A DNA stretch of 6,418 bases from Deltaproteobacteria bacterium (GTDB lineage Bacteria > Desulfobacterota > DSM-4660 > Desulfatiglandales > Desulfatiglandaceae): positions 1 to 6,418 of the forward strand of contig JAFCZI010000139.1 in the NCBI GenBank assembly GCA_019314425.1. Reading direction: 5' to 3'. Numbering within the stretch: position 1 is the stretch's first letter; each line of letters starts with the position of its first letter. The position numbers and the translations under genes are program-made. Below the pieces are notes generated by a model, which had not been told where the DNA came from, searched no databases, and saw only the letters and a list, made by a program, of their open reading frames with translations. Shown here piece after piece: positions 1-5,267 of this stretch.

Positions 1-10
1 GAAATAGGGT

Positions 11-29
11 AGCATCAAGAAGTGATGCT
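11..29. other. Small perfect hairpin
   Basis: AGCATCA (11-17) and TGATGCT (23-29) are exact reverse complements around a 5-nt loop, giving a 7-bp stem. No T-run follows, so it does not look like an intrinsic terminator. It could be the remnant of a structure belonging to the gene upstream of the window, or chance. Its role is unknown. Confidence 0.4.
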
Positions 30-118
30 TCCAATATAGGCAGAGGCCATGCAAATACTTGATACCCTTAAGTTAACGGCCAATAGCTAAAAGCTCATTG
101 CAGTTTTTAGGTGTCACA

Positions 119-184
119 AAAAACAAGAAGTTCATTGACTGGAAAACCTATAAACTTAAACCTGCGGCGCTGCCGCTTTAGCAG
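119..184 (+). repeat. Dispersed heptad/hairpin repeat, copy 1
   Basis: This is the first of two related intergenic repeats; the other is at 4274-4352. It has three parts. The head at 119-148 matches 4274-4303 at 27 of 30 positions by direct comparison. An A-rich stretch follows that reads as 7-nt units (AAAACCT 143-149, ATAAACT 150-156, TAAACCT 157-163). A GC hairpin then follows: GCGGC 164-168, loop GCT, GCCGC 172-176. Similarity continues as TTAGCAG (178-184), against TTAGGAG in copy 2. It ends about 54 nt before the purM start. Confidence 0.75.
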
Positions 185-225
185 CCCTTTTATTCAAACT
201 CGGAGTTGATGGAATTCTGAGAGAT

Positions 226-229
226 GGAG
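226..229 (+). promoter_or_regulatory. Shine-Dalgarno favouring the purM start at 239
   Basis: GGAG lies 9 nt upstream of the ATG at 239. The alternative in-frame ATG at 224 would rely on the weaker GGAA at 211-214. The 239 start is therefore preferred, though both are possible. Confidence 0.5.
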
Positions 230-238
230 ACAAGAACA

Positions 239-1309
239 ATGAGCATCAAAAAGCCCGGCGACCAAAAGAGCCCTTACGCCCAGGCAGGGGTCGATATCGA
301 AGCGGGAAATAGATTTGTAGAGTTGATTAAACCGATTGTCGGCAAAACTCAAACGCCGGGTGTTATCACGAATATCGGCGGATTTGCCGGCCTCTTTTCG
401 CTCCATGTCCAGCACATGAAGAATCCTGTCCTGGTCAGCTCCACCGACGGGGTTGGGACAAAACTCAAAATTGCCTTCATGCTCGACAAACACGATACCG
501 TGGGACTGGATCTGGTGGCCATGTGCGTCAACGACATCGTCGTACAGGGCGCATCTCCGCTTTTTTTCCTTGACTACATTTCAATGGGTTTCCTGGATGA
601 AAATAAGGCTGTTGAAATTGTGAAAGGAATTGCAACCGGATGCATGGAGGCCAAATGCTCGCTCATCGGGGGTGAAACCGCTGAAATGCCCGGTTTCTAC
701 TCGAAAGACGAATACGACCTGGCCGGATTCGTGGTGGGGATAGCCGACAACGAAGAGCTGCTGGACGGAAGCGAGATTGCCGTAGGTCATCGGCTGATCG
801 GCATCGGAAGCAGCGGTCTCCACAGCAACGGTTACTCTCTGGTAAGGAAGATTTTCTTCGATGACCTGAAAATGTCCATTTCCGACCATGTGCCGGATTT
901 TGGCCGAACTCTCGGGGAGGAACTGCTCGAACCCACCCGGATATACGCCAGAACCATCGAGAACCTCCGGAAGAATTTTCATCTTTACGGCATCAGTCAT
1001 ATCACAGGTGGCGGACTCATCGAAAACCCTCCCCGGATATTGCCGTCACGCTGTAAGGCCATCATTGACACAACCACCTGGATACCCCACCCTGTATTCC
1101 AATACATGAAGAAAGCTGGCCATGTATCGGACCATGACATGATGCTGACCTTTAACAACGGCCTCGGAATGCTGATTGTTGTCAATGAGGAAGAAACCGA
1201 TGAGGTACTCCTGAGGCTGAAAGCCATGGGAGAAGAAGCATACTGCGTCGGGGGCATAGAAGCGCGGGAAGAAAATGAAGACGCCGTTCAATTTGTCGGT
1301 CTTGAATAG
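239..1309 (+). CDS. purM: Phosphoribosylformylglycinamidine cyclo-ligase (AIR synthase)
   Basis: PurM catalyses ATP-dependent ring closure of formylglycinamidine ribonucleotide to aminoimidazole ribonucleotide, step five of de novo purine synthesis, in the cytosol. The product is 356 residues from this start (361 from the in-frame ATG at 224), close to the usual ~345. Numbered from the longer start, family motifs run in order: YAQAGVDIEAGN (18-29), the ATP-binding segment STDGVGTKL (73-81), CVNDI (101-105), GGETAEMPG (149-157), SSGLHSNGYSL (196-206), EPTRIY (236-241), HITGGG (259-264) and NNGLGM (311-316). N- and C-terminal AIRS domains are both intact and no frameshift is seen. No purN or other pur gene adjoins it here, so it appears to be a single-gene unit. 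It is flanked upstream by a dispersed repeat and downstream by an inverted repeat. Confidence 0.97.
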   Translation: MSIKKPGDQKSPYAQAGVDIEAGNRFVELIKPIVGKTQTPGVITNIGGFAGLFSLHVQHMKNPVLVSSTDGVGTKLKIAFMLDKHDTVGLDLVAMCVNDIVVQGASPLFFLDYISMGFLDENKAVEIVKGIATGCMEAKCSLIGGETAEMPGFYSKDEYDLAGFVVGIADNEELLDGSEIAVGHRLIGIGSSGLHSNGYSLVRKIFFDDLKMSISDHVPDFGRTLGEELLEPTRIYARTIENLRKNFHLYGISHITGGGLIENPPRILPSRCKAIIDTTTWIPHPVFQYMKKAGHVSDHDMMLTFNNGLGMLIVVNEEETDEVLLRLKAMGEEAYCVGGIEAREENEDAVQFVGLE

Positions 1310-1361
1310 ACGGTTTTTATTTCAGGCATTGGAAATACCTCCAAAAAAATAGCTGAACCGT
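1310..1361. other. Weak inverted repeat just after purM
   Basis: ACGGTT (1310-1315) begins right after the purM stop and pairs with AACCGT (1356-1361) across 40 nt. TTCAG (1321-1325) and CTGAA (1353-1357) offer a competing pairing. A T-run (1313-1318) sits in the left arm, not after a stem, so this is not a textbook terminator. It is the only candidate 3'-end structure directly adjacent to purM. Confidence 0.25.
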
Positions 1362-1364
1362 TCA

Positions 1365-1428
1365 CAGGGTGCAGGGGTCAGTTGTCAGGGGACAGAATGA
1401 AATTCGAAGCTGTTTTTTCTGCACCCTG
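1365..1428. repeat. Long inverted repeat with heptad-phased left arm
   Basis: CAGGGTGCAG (1365-1374) and CTGCACCCTG (1419-1428) are perfect 10-bp inverted repeats separated by 44 nt. The stem can be extended in RNA by G-U pairs (GGG 1375-1377 against the U-run 1413-1418) and CAG/CTG (1379-1381 with 1410-1412). The left arm is periodic: CAGGGGT, CAGTTGT, CAGGGGA and CAGAATG follow each other every 7 nt from 1372 to 1399. It lies between purM and tatA, outside both genes. It may be a REP-like dispersed element or a transcript-end structure; the sequence alone does not decide. Confidence 0.65.
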
Positions 1429-1483
1429 AGAACAATTAGAAACATTTTTTCTGCCGAGGCTGAGATGCTTCATCAAAAAATGT

Positions 1484-1489
1484 GAGGAG
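1484..1489 (+). promoter_or_regulatory. Shine-Dalgarno of tatA
   Basis: GAGGAG lies 6 nt before the ATG at 1496. It is a strong ribosome-binding site for the first gene of the tatA unit. Confidence 0.75.
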
Positions 1490-1495
1490 TCAAAT

Positions 1496-1810
1496 ATGTT
1501 CGGGCTTGGTCCTACGGAACTGATCATCATCGCCATCATTGTCATCCTGATCTTTGGCGCCAAACGCCTTCCGGATATCGGAAAGGGCATTGGCGGCGCT
1601 ATCCGGGAATTCAAAAATGTCAAAAAAGAATTGAGGTCGGAAAAAGCCTCCGACGACGACTCCGGGAAAAAAATTGAAACCTCGGAAGCCGAAAAACCGC
1701 CAACCATGGAAAGTAAGGTAGTTGACAAAGTCATGGAACAGGTCCCGGGGGTCAAAAAAGCCATGGATTTGAAGAAAAAGGCAGACACCGTAAAAAGTCT
1801 CTTAAAGTAA
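1496..1810 (+). CDS. tatA: Twin-arginine translocase subunit TatA/E
   Basis: TatA is the pore-forming component of the Tat system, which exports folded proteins bearing twin-arginine signal peptides across the inner membrane. The 104-residue product has the family layout. A short N-terminal hydrophobic helix (about residues 5-20) is followed by the FG hinge (20-21), then LP (25-26) and an amphipathic helix with G-x-G-x-x-G and a closing FK (39-40). A long charged, probably disordered tail follows. The GxxxGxxxxxFK-type amphipathic segment favours TatA/E over TatB, although residue 8 is Glu, which is also seen in TatB. The extreme C-terminus (about 74-104) is Lys-rich and could form a second helix. 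No tatC or tatB is in the window. It leads a unit with two cytosolic genes, the next starting 1 nt after its stop. Confidence 0.93.
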   Translation: MFGLGPTELIIIAIIVILIFGAKRLPDIGKGIGGAIREFKNVKKELRSEKASDDDSGKKIETSEAEKPPTMESKVVDKVMEQVPGVKKAMDLKKKADTVKSLLK

Positions 1811-1811
1811 A

Positions 1812-2282
1812 ATGCCCATGAAAAACCCCCAATGCGAAATACCTGATTATACGCCCACTTCAAAGGAAATAGAGAAAATCCTCAAAAATTCAAAGCGGGT
1901 TGCAGTGGTGGGTCTTTCCCCCCAAACATCCAGGGACAGCAACAAGGTGGCCCGGTACCTGCTGGAGGCGGGTTACGATGTAATCCCCGTAAACCCGGGC
2001 CAGCAGAAAATACTGGAAAGGACCTGCTACAAAACCCTTGAAGACATCCCCTTTGCCGTTGATATGGCCAACCTCTTCATCAACCCCACCCGTGTTCCGC
2101 CCGTGGTAGAGCAATGCATCCGCATCGGGGTCAAAACCATCTGGATGCAGTTGGGTATCGTTCACAACGATGCCGCTTCAAAGGCCAAGACCGCCGGTAT
2201 AGAGGTGGTCATGAACCGGTGTATCATGGTGGAGCATCAAAACATGCTGAACTTTGACAGAGATCCTTTAAAAAAACCATGA
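1812..2282 (+). CDS. CoA-binding domain protein (YccU-like)
   Basis: This 156-residue protein has a single CoA-binding Rossmann fold of the CoA_binding_2 type, as in E. coli YccU and the N-terminal domain of acyl-CoA/succinyl-CoA synthetases. Visible hallmarks are VAVVGLSPQTSRDS (30-43, nucleotide-binding loop), GYDVIPVNPG (54-63), WMQLGI (111-116) and the terminal motif NRCIMVEH (135-142). Stand-alone proteins of this family bind CoA, but their physiological role is poorly defined. The first ATG (1812) is 1 nt past the tatA stop and a second in-frame ATG lies at 1818. Neither has a clear Shine-Dalgarno, so translation is probably coupled to tatA. Its stop overlaps the next start (ATGA at 2279-2282). 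The partnership with TatA and an ABC-F protein looks like operon sharing, not a demonstrated pathway. Confidence 0.88.
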   Translation: MPMKNPQCEIPDYTPTSKEIEKILKNSKRVAVVGLSPQTSRDSNKVARYLLEAGYDVIPVNPGQQKILERTCYKTLEDIPFAVDMANLFINPTRVPPVVEQCIRIGVKTIWMQLGIVHNDAASKAKTAGIEVVMNRCIMVEHQNMLNFDRDPLKKP

Positions 2283-4255
2283 GTCTTGTCACCGCCATCA
2301 AAGTCTCCCTCAATTTCGTTGAACGGCAGATTTTCAACCAAATAGGCCTGCAAATCAATCCTGGAGATCGAATCGGCCTGGTGGGTCCCAATGGGTCCGG
2401 AAAGACCACCCTGCTTCGCGTCATCATGGGCAAAATCACGCCCGACGAGGGCGAAATCAGAATTGCCGGGAATTGTCGTATCGGGTACCTGGCTCAGGAT
2501 GTCCAGGAAGCCGTTTCGGGATCCCTGCTGCAATCGGTCCTCGGCGCCATACCACAGCGACTGAAGCTGGAAAAGAACCTAAAAAAAGCCGAACGTTCCC
2601 TTGAAAAATCAACCAATGAGCTGGATCAGAACACCCTTGGCAAACAAATTGCCAACATACACCAGGAAATCAACCGCCTGAAGCTCGAGTTTCCCCATCA
2701 CGAAGCGGAAAAAATCCTGTTGGGCCTGGGCTTTGACGTGCCGGATTTTCAAAAGCCCGTCTCGGAACTCAGCGGCGGCTGGAAGATGCGGGCGGCCCTG
2801 GCAAGGCTTCTGTACCAGAAACCCGACCTGCTCCTTCTAGACGAACCCACTAATCACCTGGACATGCCTTCTGTAAGGTGGCTTGAGACTTTTCTGCAAA
2901 GCTTTAAAGGCGCCATGATACTGGTCTCCCATGACAGGGAATTTCTCAACCGCCAGATCCATCGCATCGTTTCCTTTGAGACCGAAGGCATGCGGTCCTA
3001 CAGCGGCAACTATGATTTTTACCTGAAAGCCCGCCGTGAAGAGGTTAAATCTCTCGAAAACAAAGCCCGAAACCAGGAACAGAAGGTCAAAGACGCTCAG
3101 AAATTCATTGAACGATTTCGATCCAAGGCCAACAAGGCTCGCCAGGCCCAGAGCAAAATCAAGCTGTTGGAAAAGATGGCACTTATCCAGACCCACCGCA
3201 GGGAAAAGACCATCCGATTTGCCTTCCCCCCCATCCCTCGAAGCGGCGGGGAAATGGTTGCCATCCGGGATGTGTCGAAATGGTTTGGCGACAACATTTT
3301 GTATGAACATCTCAACCTGAGAGTGACACGCGGGGAAAGAATCGCCATTATCGGCTCCAATGGTTGCGGGAAGACCACCCTCCTTCGCGCCATCGCGGGA
3401 GAACTGAAGCCTGACCGGGGGGAAATTGTTCTGGGGCACAAGATCAATGTTGCCTATTTTGCCCAGCACCATTCGGACCTGCTCAATCCTCAGAAAACAG
3501 TGGTGGAGGAGGTCTACCAATCAGTACCGGGCGTAAGCATTGGATTTGTGAGGTCGGTCTGCGGCGCATTTCTTTTCTCGGGCGATGATGTAGACAAGCC
3601 CATCAGCGTCCTTTCCGGTGGAGAACGGGCCAGGGTGTCTCTGGCGAAGCTCCTTGTCAAACCGGGTAATTTCATGCTCATGGATGAGCCCACGAACCAC
3701 CTTGATATCGAAAGTTCGGAAACCCTGATCGACGCGTTATCGGGATACGGGGGGACCCTCCTGTTTGTTTCTCACAATCAATCCTTCGTCAATCGACTCG
3801 CCACAAAGATCTGGGATATCAGAGGCAGGGAATTGATCGAATACCCCGGCACACTCAAAGAATATTACCGTCACCTTGTCGAAACCGAAGGGAATATTCA
3901 CCTGGAACCGCAGAATCCTTCAACTGGACGGCAAAAAGACCCGGAATCTTCTGCCGGCAAAAACCGAAAAAAGGATAAACGGAAAGAAGCTGAGCAACGG
4001 CAGCGGGTTCATGATATCCTGGCGCCCATTCGAAAGGAACTTGAGCAAACGGAAACCGCTATCTCTCAACTGGAAACCCGGCAGAAAGAGGTTGAAAATC
4101 TCCTTGCCGATCCTAAAGTTTTTGAAGACAGCACAAAAAGCGTGCCGCTTCTGACCGAACACAAAGACGTCAGCCGCAAACTGGAAAGTCAGCTTGAACG
4201 GTGGGAAGGATGTCATAATAAAATGGCAGACGCCAAAGCAAACATGGGCATTTAA
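2279..4255 (+). CDS. ABC-F family ATPase (Uup/YdiF-like)
   Basis: This is a soluble tandem ATP-binding-cassette protein of the ABC-F class, which acts on ribosomes or nucleic acids and not as a transporter. It has no membrane segments. The 658 residues contain two cassettes. Cassette 1 has Walker A GPNGSGKT (36-43), signature LSGG (164-167), Walker B with DEPTNHLD (188-195) and switch SHDR (217-220). A charged inter-domain linker (about 240-310) occupies the position of the P-site-tRNA-interaction motif. Cassette 2 has GSNGCGKT (359-366), LSGG (445-448), DEPTNHLD (469-476) and SHNQ (498-501). A basic, Gln/Glu-rich C-terminal extension (about 560-650) is predicted coiled-coil, as in Uup and YdiF. 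The second switch region reads SHNQ instead of the common SHDR, keeping the His. The start codon overlaps the previous stop by 4 nt, indicating translational coupling. Antibiotic-resistance function is not implied. The exact subfamily is uncertain. Confidence 0.94.
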   Translation: MSLVTAIKVSLNFVERQIFNQIGLQINPGDRIGLVGPNGSGKTTLLRVIMGKITPDEGEIRIAGNCRIGYLAQDVQEAVSGSLLQSVLGAIPQRLKLEKNLKKAERSLEKSTNELDQNTLGKQIANIHQEINRLKLEFPHHEAEKILLGLGFDVPDFQKPVSELSGGWKMRAALARLLYQKPDLLLLDEPTNHLDMPSVRWLETFLQSFKGAMILVSHDREFLNRQIHRIVSFETEGMRSYSGNYDFYLKARREEVKSLENKARNQEQKVKDAQKFIERFRSKANKARQAQSKIKLLEKMALIQTHRREKTIRFAFPPIPRSGGEMVAIRDVSKWFGDNILYEHLNLRVTRGERIAIIGSNGCGKTTLLRAIAGELKPDRGEIVLGHKINVAYFAQHHSDLLNPQKTVVEEVYQSVPGVSIGFVRSVCGAFLFSGDDVDKPISVLSGGERARVSLAKLLVKPGNFMLMDEPTNHLDIESSETLIDALSGYGGTLLFVSHNQSFVNRLATKIWDIRGRELIEYPGTLKEYYRHLVETEGNIHLEPQNPSTGRQKDPESSAGKNRKKDKRKEAEQRQRVHDILAPIRKELEQTETAISQLETRQKEVENLLADPKVFEDSTKSVPLLTEHKDVSRKLESQLERWEGCHNKMADAKANMGI

Positions 4256-4273
4256 CCTGGGTTTTTTACCACG

Positions 4274-4352
4274 AAAAACAAGCAGTTCACTGACTGAAAA
4301 ACCCAAAACTCAAAACTAAAAACTAAAAACTGCGGCTCCGCCGCATTAGGAG
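4274..4352 (+). repeat. Dispersed heptad/hairpin repeat, copy 2
   Basis: This is the longer copy of the repeat at 119-184. The conserved head (4274-4303) is followed by four exact-phase 7-nt units: CAAAACT (4304-4310), CAAAACT (4311-4317), AAAAACT (4318-4324) and AAAAACT (4325-4331). A hairpin then has arms GCGGC (4332-4336) and GCCGC (4340-4344) and loop TCC, extendable by T4331-A4345. Compared with copy 1 it has about two more heptads, as expected for a variable-number tandem tract. The final TTAGGAG (4346-4352) contains the ribosome-binding site of the next gene. GGGTTTTT (4259-4266) also pairs with AAAAACCC (4297-4304), so the 5' part could fold on itself. Confidence 0.8.
4348..4352 (+). 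promoter_or_regulatory. Shine-Dalgarno embedded in the repeat tail
   Basis: AGGAG lies 9 nt before the ATG at 4362 and begins 2 nt after the repeat hairpin ends. Copy 1 of the repeat reads AGCAG at the equivalent place (180-184), so one base separates a repeat tail from a good ribosome-binding site. The adjacent stem could affect ribosome access. Confidence 0.6.
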
Positions 4353-4361
4353 TATCACAAA

Positions 4362-4694
4362 ATGGATGTAAAGGAAGAGCATAAGCCCCTCTTAAAGATT
4401 CTGGGGCTCAAAGATGAAGATTTTGAGCATTTTGATGGAGAATTTGTTCGCTACGAATATGACAAACAGAAAGGGGTCAGAATCTATGACCCCTACTACG
4501 AAACCTCCTATAACGAATACATCGGTATCGACGGATGGAGCGCCTGGAGCATCGAAAATGACACCTTCATGAGCGATATCCTTAAAAAAACCCATGAACA
4601 GATTCAAATCACCATGACCGATCGGCCTAAAGTAAACGATGAAGACATCAGGGAGGCTCTTGAGAAAAAGTTCGGGAAGAAAAAAGCAAAGTGA
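4362..4694 (+). CDS. Small conserved-looking protein of unknown function
   Basis: I do not recognise this 110-residue protein. It has no signal peptide, membrane helix or cysteine, so it is probably cytosolic. It starts acidic (residues 1-30 rich in Asp/Glu). A Tyr-rich middle follows, with seven Tyr between residues 31 and 53, including the DPYYETSY segment (43-50). Two Trp come next (59 and 62, in GWSAWS). The C-terminus is strongly basic (102-110, mostly Lys). The ATG has a good AGGAG 9 nt upstream, and codon use resembles the neighbours, which supports it being a real gene. It begins 106 nt after the ABC-F gene. It is followed 22 nt after its stop by a Cys-cluster protein, with which it may be co-transcribed. 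No function is proposed. Confidence 0.75.
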   Translation: MDVKEEHKPLLKILGLKDEDFEHFDGEFVRYEYDKQKGVRIYDPYYETSYNEYIGIDGWSAWSIENDTFMSDILKKTHEQIQITMTDRPKVNDEDIREALEKKFGKKKAK

Positions 4695-4712
4695 ACTTTT
4701 TACGGGGACATC
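4691..4712 (+). repeat. Solo copy of the ACTTTTTAC end module (A)
   Basis: The module ACTTTTTAC (4695-4703), GGGG, ACATC (4708-4712) matches the terminal module of the palindromic element at 5102-5229 and the solo copy at 5246-5263. The wider match GTGA(A)CTTTTTACGGG also pairs it with 5243-5257. It overlaps the stop codon of the preceding gene (4692-4694). Confidence 0.65.
4704..4707 (+). promoter_or_regulatory. Shine-Dalgarno-like GGGG deciding a TTG start
   Basis: GGGG within the solo repeat module lies 9 nt before the TTG at 4717. This supports TTG over an upstream ATG at 4639 that would overlap the preceding gene by 56 nt. The same arrangement precedes the GTG start at 5268. Confidence 0.5.
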
Positions 4713-4716
4713 AACA

Positions 4717-5103
4717 TTGAAACCGTTTGAGTGCAAAATGTGCGGCGAATGCTGCTATGGTGAAGGCGGCATCTTCATGGAAAAGGAAGAACGGAGGAGA
4801 ATCGCAGATTTTTTGAGCCTGAACCTTGGCGATTTCCTCTCAGGATACACCGAAGAACGTCATGGCCGAATCTATGCCAAAGTGGGTGCGGATAATTTCT
4901 GCATTTTTTTTGAAAAAGGAAAAGGGTGTGCGGTTCATCCCGTGAAGCCTGCCCGCTGTGACCTGTGGCCCTATTTCCCGGCAAACGTAGCAGACCCGGA
5001 GACATGGGACAACGCCAAGCTGGCGTGCCGGGGAATCAATCGGAACTGTTCTTTTGAGGACTTCGTAAAAGAAGCTCCAACCGGTGGAACCACCCAAAAG
5101 TGA
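4717..5103 (+). CDS. CxxCxxCC (YkgJ-like) Cys-cluster protein
   Basis: This 128-residue protein belongs to the CxxCxxCC family (YkgJ-like), whose members are predicted to bind a zinc or iron-sulfur centre; the biochemical role is generally unknown. Hallmarks are the N-terminal CKMCGECC (6-13), then FCIFF (61-65), GKGCAVHPVKPARCDLWP (68-85) and further Cys at 104 and 111, nine Cys in all. The TTG start puts the Cys cluster five residues from the N-terminus, as is typical for the family. The in-frame ATG at 4639 would add 26 Lys/Ser-rich residues encoded inside the preceding gene. An ATG at 4738 would remove the first Cys. No membrane segment is seen. The stop codon overlaps the outer end of the palindromic repeat that follows. 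Start confidence is moderate; family confidence is high. Confidence 0.88.
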   Translation: MKPFECKMCGECCYGEGGIFMEKEERRRIADFLSLNLGDFLSGYTEERHGRIYAKVGADNFCIFFEKGKGCAVHPVKPARCDLWPYFPANVADPETWDNAKLACRGINRNCSFEDFVKEAPTGGTTQK

Positions 5104-5229
5104 TGCCGCCGTAAAAAGTCCCATCTACTGCGTTGCAGTAATTTTTCAGAATCTCAACATACCATCATGTATGCCTACGATCCTGAAAAACCACTACGCC
5201 TTGTATATGGGACTTTTTACAACGCCATC
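5102..5229. mobile_element. MITE-like palindromic element
   Basis: Perfect 14-bp inverted repeats, GTAAAAAGTCCCAT (5111-5124) and ATGGGACTTTTTAC (5207-5220), bound an imperfect palindrome. Pairing resumes around the TTTTTCAG/CTGAAAAA arms (about 5143-5149 and 5183-5190). It closes in a small apex hairpin, CATAC (5158-5162) with GTATG (5169-5173). The termini extend imperfectly outward to GATG (5102-5105) and CATC (5226-5229), giving about 128 bp. No transposase is encoded. The A5/T5 flanks around GTCCCAT/ATGGGAC would also suit a bidirectional terminator. An open frame through it is probably spurious. No clear target-site duplication is seen. It resembles non-autonomous elements mobilised in trans; that is inference. 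Confidence 0.75.
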
Positions 5230-5242
5230 TGTAGATAAATCC

Positions 5243-5263
5243 GTGACTTTTTACGGGACCATC
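5243..5263 (+). repeat. Solo copy of the ACTTTTTAC end module (B)
   Basis: ACTTTTTAC (5246-5254), GGGA, CCATC (5259-5263) repeats the terminal module of the adjacent palindromic element in direct orientation, 34 nt after its right-end copy. With its GTG prefix it is closest to the solo copy at 4691-4712. It lies directly upstream of the comF start. Confidence 0.65.
5255..5258 (+). promoter_or_regulatory. Shine-Dalgarno-like GGGA for the GTG start of comF
   Basis: GGGA inside the solo repeat module is 9 nt upstream of the GTG at 5268. It is weak, but it sits in the same place relative to the module as the GGGG before the TTG at 4717. Confidence 0.45.
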
Positions 5264-5267
5264 AAAA

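Larger units (their letters stand above)
1..238. other. Non-coding leader upstream of purM
   Basis: No convincing gene is seen here. One short open stretch on the + strand (frame 3, ending at a TGA at 60-62) could be the tail of an upstream gene, but its roughly 19 residues match nothing I recognise. The region holds a 7-bp hairpin (11-29) and the first copy of a dispersed repeat (119-184). No promoter with well-spaced -35 and -10 boxes is evident: TTGACT at 135-140 is part of the repeat and has no good -10 at 16-18 nt. Confidence 0.6.

Noticed and set aside
3..62. Partial C-terminus of an upstream gene in frame 3
   Set aside because: It is only about 19 residues and unrecognised, and it overlaps the 11-29 hairpin. 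The evidence is too short to call a gene.
135..163. Sigma-70 promoter with TTGACT at 135-140
   Set aside because: TATAAA at 149-154 is only 8 nt away and TAAACC at 157-162 is a poor -10. The bases belong to the dispersed repeat, which reads CTGACT at the same place in the other copy.
581..1000. Antisense open frame of 139 codons opposite purM
   Set aside because: It is a codon-structure shadow of an intact, well-recognised gene, with no ribosome-binding site or recognisable protein.
2837..3520. Antisense open frame of 227 codons opposite the ABC-F gene
   Set aside because: The sense strand encodes all expected ABC motifs across this stretch. The antisense product is not recognisable and has no leader signals.
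4639..4716. Longer N-terminus for the Cys-cluster protein starting at the ATG at 4639
   Set aside because: It would overlap the preceding gene by 56 nt and add a low-complexity Lys/Ser stretch. The TTG at 4717 gives the family-typical N-terminus and has a GGGG 9 nt upstream.
5083..5094. GGTGG-AA-CCACC hairpin as a terminator of the Cys-cluster gene
   Set aside because: The stem is short with a 2-nt loop (or 4 bp with a 4-nt loop), lies before the stop codon and has no T-run.
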